64,000 bases of DNA from Pasteurella sp049670895 (GTDB taxonomy: Bacteria; Pseudomonadota; Gammaproteobacteria; Enterobacterales; Pasteurellaceae). The DNA lies in assembly GCF_049670895.1 (NCBI RefSeq), contig NZ_CP187170.1. The stretch is one strand, 5' to 3'. The translations under genes and the position numbers were made by a program. Below the pieces are notes generated by a model. It had not been told where the DNA came from. It was given only the letters and a program-made list of their open reading frames with translations, and did no database searches. Of this stretch, positions 32,086-40,600 are shown one piece after another. How positions within the stretch are numbered: the first letter of the stretch is position 1; every line of letters starts with the position of its first letter.

Positions 32086-32907
32086 ATGCGAACGGTTTTA
32101 CCTTTTTTTAAGCGTGGTATCACCCTCACCTTGTTGTGGTTAGTGTCAATGATTTTGTTGCCGCTTGCCTTATTAGTGGCGACCGCATTACAGCTAAAAG
32201 GGGCGGATATTTGGGCAATTATCAGTAGTGAACGGGTGGTAGCGTCTATCTTGTTGTCCTTCAAAATGGCATTACTTGCTACGGTCATTAATCTGGTTTT
32301 TGGCTTTTTGCTCGCTTGGATTTTGGTACGTTACCAGTTTTGGGGACGAAATATGGTGAATGCACTCATTGATTTGCCCTTTGCTTTACCCACAGCGGTG
32401 GCTGGCATTGCCCTTGCCTCACTGTATGCCCCAACGGGATTAATTGGTGGGGTATTGGAAAAAGTGGGCATTCATATTGCCTACACCCCGAGTGGCATTA
32501 CGGTGGCTTTGATTTTTGTTAGCTTGCCGTTTGTGGTGCGTGCTATTCAACCTGTGCTTGAAAGCTTTGATCCCAGCTATGAAGAAGCGGCAAGCATTCT
32601 CGGTGCAAGTAAATGGGTTACCCTCAGACGTGTGATTATTCCAGCCTTGTTGCCAGCCATGATTGGCGGTGCAGGTATGGGGTTTGCACGCTCATTGGGC
32701 GAATACGGTTCAGTGATTTTTATTGCAGGCAATGTGCCCTTAGTGTCTGAAATTGCCCCGCTGATTATTATGTCGAAATTAGATCTTTACGACGTGCAAG
32801 GCGCTTCGGTGGTGGCACTGTTGATGATCCTCATTTCCTTTATCTTGATTTTTCTAATTAACACATTGCAATGGCAACTCAGTAAAAAAATGACACAGGT
32901 GAAATAA
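32086..32907 (+). CDS. cysT: Sulfate ABC transporter permease CysT
   Basis: 273 residues from the ATG at 32086; AGGAG 10 bases upstream fixes this start over the in-frame 32044. Six or more membrane segments (e.g. LTLLWLVSMILLPLALLVAT near 14) and the permease loop EEAASILGASKWVTLRRVII near 180 (EAA motif). Also called CysU. Pairs with CysW. It is followed immediately by cysW, the stop TAA abutting ATG. Confidence 0.95.
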   Translation: MRTVLPFFKRGITLTLLWLVSMILLPLALLVATALQLKGADIWAIISSERVVASILLSFKMALLATVINLVFGFLLAWILVRYQFWGRNMVNALIDLPFALPTAVAGIALASLYAPTGLIGGVLEKVGIHIAYTPSGITVALIFVSLPFVVRAIQPVLESFDPSYEEAASILGASKWVTLRRVIIPALLPAMIGGAGMGFARSLGEYGSVIFIAGNVPLVSEIAPLIIMSKLDLYDVQGASVVALLMILISFILIFLINTLQWQLSKKMTQVK

Positions 32908-33738
32908 ATGAAAAACACGGCTGCTTGGTCAAAATGGACATTGATTACAATTGGATTGGCATTCTTCACCCTGATTTTACTCGCCCCGCTCATCACGGTT
33001 TTTTATTATGCCTTTGAACAAGGTATCGCATTATTTATTCAATCGATCCGTGATGAAGAAGCTTTAAGTGCCATTTGGTTAAGTATCAAAGTCGCCCTGA
33101 TTGTCTTGCCGATTAATATTTTTATTGGCGTGGTGATGGCGTGGAGCCTTGCTTATTTTAATTTTAAAGGGAAAGCCGTGTTAACTGCCTTGCTAGACTT
33201 GCCTTTTTCCATTTCCCCTGTGGTGGTGGGCTTGATGTTTTTACTCTTATTCGGCTTAGATGGCTTGGTGGGGAAATGGTTTATTGATCACGGATTTCGT
33301 ATTGTGTTTGCCGTGCCAAGTATTGTGATTGTCACCTTGTTTGTGACCTTTCCCCTGATTGTGAAATCCCTGATTCCAACGATGATGGCTCAGGGCAACA
33401 CAGAAGAACAAGCCGCACTCATTTTGGGTGCCAATACGTGGACATTATTCTGGAAAGTGACCTTCCCTAAAATTAAATGGGCATTACTTTATGGGGTGAT
33501 GTTAAGCAATGCTCGGGCAATGGGAGAATTCGGGGCGGTGAGTGTGGTATCAGGGCATATTCGTGGCTTAACAAATACCATTCCGCTTTATGTGGAAATT
33601 ACCTATAACGAATATCAATTTATTGCGGCGTTTGCCTGTGCAAGTTTGTTGGCATTGCTCGCCATTTTCACCTTAGGCTTACAAAATGTGGTTAACTGGC
33701 TACAACAGCGAAAAGTCAACCTCGCTCAAAGCCAGTAA
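32908..33738 (+). CDS. cysW: Sulfate ABC transporter permease CysW
   Basis: 276 residues with six predicted membrane segments and the EAA-type loop QAALILGANTWTLFWKVTFP near 170, which docks on CysA. Start adjoins cysT without a gap. Forms the inner-membrane channel with CysT. Confidence 0.95.
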   Translation: MKNTAAWSKWTLITIGLAFFTLILLAPLITVFYYAFEQGIALFIQSIRDEEALSAIWLSIKVALIVLPINIFIGVVMAWSLAYFNFKGKAVLTALLDLPFSISPVVVGLMFLLLFGLDGLVGKWFIDHGFRIVFAVPSIVIVTLFVTFPLIVKSLIPTMMAQGNTEEQAALILGANTWTLFWKVTFPKIKWALLYGVMLSNARAMGEFGAVSVVSGHIRGLTNTIPLYVEITYNEYQFIAAFACASLLALLAIFTLGLQNVVNWLQQRKVNLAQSQ

Positions 33739-33783
33739 ATATAACAAAAACAACATGATAGACAGTGTTAGTGGGGAACAATC

Positions 33784-34857
33784 ATGTCGATTAGAATCGA
33801 AAATTTACAAAAGTATTTTGGCCGTTTCCACGCCTTACAAAACATTAATTTACAATTTCACCCAAAACAATTGACTTCTCTCTTAGGCCCAAGCGGTTGT
33901 GGTAAAACCACCTTGCTACGCATTATTGCTGGCTTAGAATTTGCTGACAGTGGTCGTATTTTCTTTGAGGATCGTGATGTCACCCATTTATCCGCCAAAG
34001 ATCGAGGGGTCGGCTTTGTCTTTCAGCATTATGCGTTGTTCCAAAATATGACAGTATTTGACAATGTGGCATTTGGCTTGCAAGTCAAACCTCGCAAAGA
34101 ACGCCCCTCATCAGAAGAAATTCGTGAAAAAGTGACCGCACTTTTACAACTGGTTAAGCTTGCACACCTTGCTCACCGTTATCCAAACCAACTTTCTGGG
34201 GGACAACGTCAACGTATCGCCTTGGCAAGATCCTTGGCGGTTCAACCGAAAGTCTTGTTGCTCGACGAACCTTTTGGTGCACTGGATGCCCAAGTACGCA
34301 AAGAGTTACGCCGTTGGCTGCGGGATTTACACCAAGAACTCAATGTGACCAGCATTTTTGTCACGCACGATCAAGATGAAGCCTTAGATGTTTCCGATCG
34401 TATTGTGGTGATGAATCAAGGACAGATCGAACAAATAGACAATCCTAATGGCATTTATCACGCCCCACAAACCCCTTTTGTGACGCAATTTGTGGGTGAT
34501 GTGAACGTGTTTAATGGGCATATTGATCAAGGAAAATTGGTGGTGGGCGAATTTGCTCATCACATCACACAGGCAAATGTGACTGCCCCCGTGGAAAATC
34601 AATCTGCCACCGCCTATATCCGCCCTTATGAGCTCACCCTGTCACGAGATAAGGAAAATGCCCTCGCCACTGGCAAGATCAGCCATATCAATGCCATTGG
34701 TTTTGTGGTACGCATTGAAATTGAAAGCCCACAAAGTGAGCAACCTATTGAGGTCATTCTCACGAAAGCGGCTTATTTGCAAGCCCAATATCAACTCAAT
34801 GAACAGGTTTATTTGGTGCCAGACAGACTGAATTTATTCCAACAAATGAATATTTAA
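33784..34857 (+). CDS. cysA: Sulfate/thiosulfate ABC transporter ATPase
   Basis: 357 residues. Walker A LLGPSGCGKTTLLRII near 33, Q-loop FVFQHYALFQNM, signature LSGGQRQRIALARSL near 137, Walker B VLLLDEPFGALDA, H-loop VTHDQDEA; a C-terminal TOBE-like regulatory domain from ~240. Energises CysTW. A GTGGGGA ribosome binding site precedes the ATG, and a strong terminator follows. Confidence 0.97.
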   Translation: MSIRIENLQKYFGRFHALQNINLQFHPKQLTSLLGPSGCGKTTLLRIIAGLEFADSGRIFFEDRDVTHLSAKDRGVGFVFQHYALFQNMTVFDNVAFGLQVKPRKERPSSEEIREKVTALLQLVKLAHLAHRYPNQLSGGQRQRIALARSLAVQPKVLLLDEPFGALDAQVRKELRRWLRDLHQELNVTSIFVTHDQDEALDVSDRIVVMNQGQIEQIDNPNGIYHAPQTPFVTQFVGDVNVFNGHIDQGKLVVGEFAHHITQANVTAPVENQSATAYIRPYELTLSRDKENALATGKISHINAIGFVVRIEIESPQSEQPIEVILTKAAYLQAQYQLNEQVYLVPDRLNLFQQMNI

Positions 34858-34906
34858 CCCGCTTTCTTCGCAACAGTCTCTCTTTCTCCTTTCCCCAAAA
34901 ATAAAA

Positions 34907-34940
34907 AAGACTAAGCCCTGCAAATACAGGGCTTAGTCTT
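34907..34940. terminator. Bidirectional terminator between cysA and the cold-shock gene
   Basis: AAGACTAAGCCCTG-CAAATA-CAGGGCTTAGTCTT, a perfect 14-bp stem with T's on one side and A's on the other, serving the convergent cysA and csp genes. Confidence 0.88.
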
Positions 34941-34993
34941 TAATGAAATCCGTTTAACGTTGAATGAACGTTAACGTATTTTCCTCAAACGAA

Positions 34994-35203
34994 TTAGATC
35001 ACTTGTACATCAATGGCAGAAGGACCACGTTGTGAATCTTGTACAGTGTACTCTACACGGTCACCTTCGTTTAAGGTTCTGTAATTTGAACCAATGATAC
35101 CTGAAAAGTGAACAAATAAATCTTTGCCACCATCTGTTGGCGTGATGAAACCGAAACCTTTGTCAGAGTTGAACCATTTTACTGAACCAGTTAATTTAGA
35201 CAT
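34994..35203 (-). CDS. CspA-family cold-shock protein
   Basis: 69 residues, a single OB-fold that binds RNA and DNA single strands. RNP1 (SDKGFGFITP) and RNP2 (DLFVHFSGI) are both intact. Sequence is closer to CspA/C/E than to CspD, but the exact member cannot be named. AGGAAG precedes the ATG. The upstream region is long, fitting the extended leader typical of these messages. Confidence 0.93.
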   Translation of the reverse strand: MSKLTGSVKWFNSDKGFGFITPTDGGKDLFVHFSGIIGSNYRTLNEGDRVEYTVQDSQRGPSAIDVQVI

Positions 35204-35551
35204 ATTGTCTTCCTTATGTGTAATAAATTTAAAATAATGCTTGAATCAAGCGTTGGTGCTAATAACTGTTACTTAAATAATGAAGATGAGTAAAAGTGCT
35301 TTTCAAGTAACAAATTTGACGCTTGTAAATGAGGAAGAACTGTACTAACTAACTTATATAAAGACGGGTCTAGCAAGGCTGTATTAGAACACTTAACCAC
35401 AGATAAAGCAAACGATATTTACAATTATTTCAATTCTAAGGCTCAATGCCGAATAATGTACAAAATATAACCCAAATTGGGTTTGCAATCGCAACGCATT
35501 TTTCTTATCCTACTATTGGAGTCAACTATTATCAAAAAATAAGGGGAAATT
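35204..35551. promoter_or_regulatory. Long leader of the csp gene and tehB upstream region
   Basis: 348 bases without a gene between the divergent csp and tehB genes. A long structured 5' leader is usual for csp mRNAs. A perfect 15-base palindrome AACCCAAATTGGGTT lies at 35469-35483, and GCTTGAATCAAGC near 35240 can form a small hairpin. A GGGGAAATT site precedes tehB. Confidence 0.4.
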
Positions 35552-36412
35552 ATGAAAAACGAATTCATTTGTTATAAAAGAATGCCCGTTTGGACAGCCC
35601 GTAGCTTACCTCAAATGTTCCAAGAGAAACATAATACTAAGGTTGGCACATGGGGAAAAATGACCATTCTCAAAGGTAAACTTAAATTTTATGAATTAAC
35701 CGAAGAAGGGGAAATCTTGCGTGAACACATTTTCACACCAGATACGCCAACCCCGTTCGTAGAACATGAGCTTTGGCACAAAGTCGAACCGCTCACTGAT
35801 GATTTAGAATGCTATCTTGAATTTCATTGCAAAAAAGAAGATTACTTCAGCAAAAAATACAACATGACGCCTCCCCATTCTGAAGTCAAATACGCCGTTG
35901 AAAGGTTAACACCATGCAAGGTGTTAGACCTAGGTTCTGGACAGGGACGAAATGCACTCTTTTTAAGTTTGTTAGGTTACGAGGTTACTGCGTGGGATCA
36001 CAAAGAAGATAGCCTAAGATTTCTAAAAGACACCGCAGAAAAAGAACATCTGAATATTCAGACCGCACTTTACGATATTAATAGTGCTAACATTCAAGAA
36101 TATTATGATTTTATCCTTTCTACGGTGGTGTTTATGTTTTTAGATGCAGAACGTATTCCTGCGATCATTAAAAATATGCAAGAACACACCCATTCAGGTG
36201 GGTATAACTTGATTGTTTCTGCCATGTCCACCCAAGATTTTCCTTGTCCAATGCCTTTTTCCTTTACCTTTAAAGAAGGGGAATTAAAACAGTACTACCA
36301 AGACTGGGAGCTAGTGAAATACAACGAAGAAATGGGGGAACTCCATAAAACGGATGAAAACGGAAACCGTATCAAAATGAAATTTGTCACCATGCTGGCG
36401 AAGAAAAAATAA
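35552..36412 (+). CDS. tehB: Tellurite-resistance methyltransferase TehB with N-terminal TehB-like cupin domain
   Basis: 286 residues, the same length as H. influenzae TehB. The N-terminal ~90 residues form the small cupin-like (DUF1971) domain (KRMPVWTARSLPQMFQEKHN, WGKMTILKGKL). The rest is a SAM-dependent methyltransferase: motif I VLDLGSGQGRNALFLSLLG near 130, AWDHKEDSL, and a hydrophobic FILSTVVFMFLDAER strand. Acts on tellurite and possibly other oxyanions in the cytoplasm. Confidence 0.93.
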   Translation: MKNEFICYKRMPVWTARSLPQMFQEKHNTKVGTWGKMTILKGKLKFYELTEEGEILREHIFTPDTPTPFVEHELWHKVEPLTDDLECYLEFHCKKEDYFSKKYNMTPPHSEVKYAVERLTPCKVLDLGSGQGRNALFLSLLGYEVTAWDHKEDSLRFLKDTAEKEHLNIQTALYDINSANIQEYYDFILSTVVFMFLDAERIPAIIKNMQEHTHSGGYNLIVSAMSTQDFPCPMPFSFTFKEGELKQYYQDWELVKYNEEMGELHKTDENGNRIKMKFVTMLAKKK

Positions 36413-36422
36413 CCCTAAACAC

Positions 36423-36450
36423 GCCCTGTTTTTACACAGGGCATTCTTTT
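36423..36450 (+). terminator. tehB terminator
   Basis: GCCCTG/CAGGGC around TTTTTACA, followed by a T-rich run, 10 bases after the tehB stop. Confidence 0.7.
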
Positions 36451-36580
36451 TTATGCCATGAAGGGAAATATGTGTAACACGCTTTTCATATCTGCCCATC
36501 ATGAAAACGTTTTGAAAATTGACCGCACTTTTGTGCTTACCGCCCTTTCTAGCCAATATTCACGGGGATGTTTCATGGAC

Positions 36581-36613
36581 AAAAAAATCGCACGGGGCGA
36601 ACACCCATGCGAT
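36581..36613 (-). terminator. dapD terminator
   Basis: On the minus strand ATCGCATGGG...CCCGTGCGAT followed by seven T's. It is 80 bases downstream of the dapD stop. Confidence 0.75.
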
Positions 36614-36692
36614 CCCAATTAATACAGAATGTGAAATAAAAACGGTCAATTTTGATAGCGACAAAGGCGTTTAACACTGACCGATTTATACA

Positions 36693-37517
36693 TTATTCAT
36701 CAATCGTACGTAATAATTCATTGATGCCCACTTTACCTAAGGTTTTGGCATCAACTTTTTTCACAATCACTGCACAATATAGGCTGTATTTACCACATTT
36801 TGAAGGCAGGCTACCTGACACCACCACAGATCCCGCAGGTACACGTCCGTAGAACACTTCACCTGTTTCACGATCGTAAATTTTTGTGGATTGACCAATG
36901 AATACGCCCATTGAGATCACGGAGCCTTCTTCCACAATCACACCTTCAACGATTTCAGAACGTGCACCGATAAAACAGTTATCTTCAATAATAGTTGGAT
37001 TTGCTTGGACTGGCTCTAACACGCCACCAATACCAACCCCACCAGATAAATGCACATTTTTACCAATTTGGGCACAAGACCCTACGGTTGCCCAAGTATC
37101 CACCATTGTGCCTTCATCAACACGAGCACCAATATTGACATAAGAAGGCATTAACACGGTATTTTTCGCAATATATGCCCCTTTACGCACTGCCGCTGGT
37201 GGCACAACACGGAAACCTTCTTTTTGGAAACGTTGTGCATCATAATCGGCAAATTTCATTGGGACTTTATCGTAATAATTGGTTTCCGCACCCGCAACAA
37301 ATTCATTGTCATGAATACGGAATGAGAGCAATACGGCTTTTTTCAACCATTGATGCGTTACCCATTGACCATCAATTTTTTCTGCGACACGATATTTACC
37401 GCTATCTAAACCTTCGATCGCTTCTTCAATCGCTGCACGTGTTTGTGCGTCCACCGTTTTTGGGGTAATTTCTGCACGTTTTTCAAATGCAGCTTCAATA
37501 ATATTTTGTAATGACAT
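36693..37517 (-). CDS. dapD: Tetrahydrodipicolinate N-succinyltransferase
   Basis: 274 residues, exactly the family length. Transfers succinyl from succinyl-CoA to tetrahydrodipicolinate in the lysine/diaminopimelate pathway. Left-handed beta-helix hexapeptide repeats run from ~100 to 220 (MPSYVNIGARVDEGTMVDTW, GGVGIGGVLEPVQANPTIIE, DNCFIGARSEIVEGVIVEEG). A single gene with its own terminator. Confidence 0.97.
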   Translation of the reverse strand: MSLQNIIEAAFEKRAEITPKTVDAQTRAAIEEAIEGLDSGKYRVAEKIDGQWVTHQWLKKAVLLSFRIHDNEFVAGAETNYYDKVPMKFADYDAQRFQKEGFRVVPPAAVRKGAYIAKNTVLMPSYVNIGARVDEGTMVDTWATVGSCAQIGKNVHLSGGVGIGGVLEPVQANPTIIEDNCFIGARSEIVEGVIVEEGSVISMGVFIGQSTKIYDRETGEVFYGRVPAGSVVVSGSLPSKCGKYSLYCAVIVKKVDAKTLGKVGINELLRTIDE

Positions 37518-37696
37518 TTTTTTCTCCTCAATGGGTTAAAACTAAGATGGATAGTTTTATCATATTTCAACTGAAAACTCATCTGTTTATTTAGCAATTA
37601 ATCACAATACGTTGTGCAAAATACATACAATAAAGATTGCCCGCTCATATGCATTTCAGTAGAATGAAAAAAATTCTTTTCTCAAGGAGCTTGGCC

Positions 37697-40600
37697 ATGC
37701 ATAAACGATACTTTTTTTCCCTTTTATCGCTATTTGCCTTGATTTTTACCCTATCGGGTTGTTGGGATAACAAACAAGATGATGCGAATGCGATTGGCTT
37801 TACCATTAATCCATTAGAAATCACAAATTATGAAGGCAGTAATAAAGAGGTTTATCCTTTAGTGATCAGTTTCTCTGGGCCTGCCGCCCCTATTACCGCC
37901 GTCAATACAGAAATCACACAAGGTCTGACCATCACCCCCGAGATCAAGGGAAAATGGTTTTGGAATACAGACAGCATACTCACCTTTAAACCTGAACAAG
38001 ACTGGCCAGCGGGACAAGAATATCAAGTCAAAATCGACCAAAAAATTTTGAACCCGAAACAACATTATGTCCAAGCCTTAAAAGAGACACAACGCATCAA
38101 AACGCCTGATTTCAATGCACAAATTCATGAGGCGAATTTCCACCAAGATCCTAATCAAGCACATATTCGGCACGCCATCGTGCATGTCACCTTTACCCAC
38201 CCTGTCGCACGTGAAACCTTTGAGAAAGGGATTCAAGTTAATTTAATTCGTAAAAACCAAGATAATACACAACATGTCATTTCCCCTTTAACATTTAAAG
38301 TACGTTATGACGATCATGATTTAGGGGCATGGATTCTGTCTGACAGCGTCAATTTAGCCGCCACCAACAATCAATGGATTGAAACCAAAATTCAAAAAAA
38401 TATCACCGCACTTTTAGGCAAAAATGCCCTAAAAGAGGATTTAGTTAGTCAAGTTGCCGTGCCAACTAAATTTAGCCTTTCCTTTCACAGCCATATCAAC
38501 GTAGTCAACAATGAAAAAAATTTGGCGGAACAAATTTTGCGGTTGCAATTTAACCATGGGGTAAAAGGTAAAGACATTCAAGATCATTTACGTGCCTTCT
38601 TATTGCCAGAATTGAATCCTAATCAGCAAAAAACTTGGCAATTTAATCAAGTCACACAAGAGATTCTTAAGCAAGCTCAAGAAGTTTCATTCCAACTGAT
38701 TCCTACTACCACACCGTATCACAATGTGCAAAATTTCCGCGTGGATATTCCTGCTCAACGCTGTTTGTATCTGTACATGACTAACCAAATTTCAGCCATG
38801 GGGGGCTACCAATTCCAAAATCCAGTGGGCAATGTGGTGTGTGCACCTGATTATCCGAAATATGTCGGGTTTGTCGGGAAAGGATCATTGTTATCCACCT
38901 TGGGGGATAAACGTTTAACGTTCACTGCCCGTAACTTTAAAAAAGTACAGTTAGATATTGGTGAAATTCAGCCTGAGCAATTACGCCATATCGCAGCCTT
39001 AAACGAAGGGGATTTTCAAAATCCTAATTTAGGTGAATTAAAATTCGATAACCTAGCACGTTTTCATAATCAGGTTTATCAAATTCGCCATAAAAAACCA
39101 CAAGAAGCCAGCTACTTTAGCGTAGATTTAGCCAATGCCCTTCCTTCATCAAAAAGTAACTCAAGTGGGGTTTATTGGGTGAAAGTCTCAGGCTTTGATG
39201 ACCGACCAGACAACAATGAATTTGTGGATACCTCACACCAGTATGACTGGCGTAATGATGGATTAAATCAATACAACGATTACCGCCTTGTGGTGGTGAG
39301 TGATCTGGGCATTATTGCCAAAAAAGCCGTTGATGGCTCGCAAATGATTTTCGTGCAATCCATTCAATCAGGTCAGCCCATTGAAGGGGCAACGGTTTCT
39401 GTCATTAGCCGTAACGGTGCGATCATCGAAAACGGATTATCAAACGAAGACGGGGTTGTGACTTTTGGTAGCTTGGAAAAATACACGAAAGCCCACTCCC
39501 CAGTGATGTATCTTGTTTCTCGTGGTGAGCAATTCTCTTTCTTACCGATTAAGCAAGCCGAGCGAGTGTTAGACTACTCACGTTTTGATATTGATGGTGT
39601 CATGAACCAGCATGATGATGCCAGCCTAAAAGCCTATGTATTCAACGATCGGGGTATTTATCGCCCTAGCGAAAACGTGCATATTGGGATTTTAACCAAA
39701 TCCCTTGATTGGAAATCGACCTTAGATAAAGTGCCGTTACAATTTCAAATCAGCTCACCAAGTGGACAAACCTTCTTAGATAAGATACTTCGTGTAGATA
39801 AAAGTGGTCTAAATGCGGTTTCCTTTACCTTGCCAGATAATGCAGAAACAGGGGAATGGTATGCGGAAGTGTTTATTGGTGAAGAACAAAATGACATTCA
39901 AATTGGCTCAAGCACCTTCCAAGTGCAAGAATTCCAACCAGATACCTTAAAAATTCGTGCATCCTTCAATCAACCGCACGTCAATGGTTGGATTTCACCC
40001 GCAGATTTAGTGGCAACAGTTGATCTCACCAATTTATTTGGCACACCCGCTCAACATCGTGAAGTGCGAGCAAATTTAACTTTACATTCCTTGTTCCCTA
40101 AATTTAGCCAATATCCAGATTATCATTTCTTTGATAATCAACGTAATCAATCTGCGATTTTGTATGAAACAGAATTGGAAAGTAAACAAACGGATTCGCA
40201 AGGTCGAGTGCAATATCCACTTGATTTAAGTCATTACGCCCAAAACACCACACAAATGCTCTACTTCACCGTTGATGGTTTTGAGGCAGACAGCGGACGC
40301 TCTGTTTCGACCGTGAAATCGGTGATGGTTTCGGCTCAACCTTGGTTATTAGGCTATAAATCCCAACATGATTTAGCCTATTTAAAACCAAACAGTGAAG
40401 AAACCGTGCATTTGTTGGCAATTAACCCAACATTGAACGCCATTGCAGCGGATAAATTAAAAGCCACCTTGATGCAACGTGAATATGTTTCGGTGTTAAC
40501 CCAGCAACAATCTGGTGCTTATAAATACGAATCCCAATTAGTCGAAACGGAAGTGGAACAAACGCCGATTCAATTAGCACAAACAGGCTTAGATTTTAAA

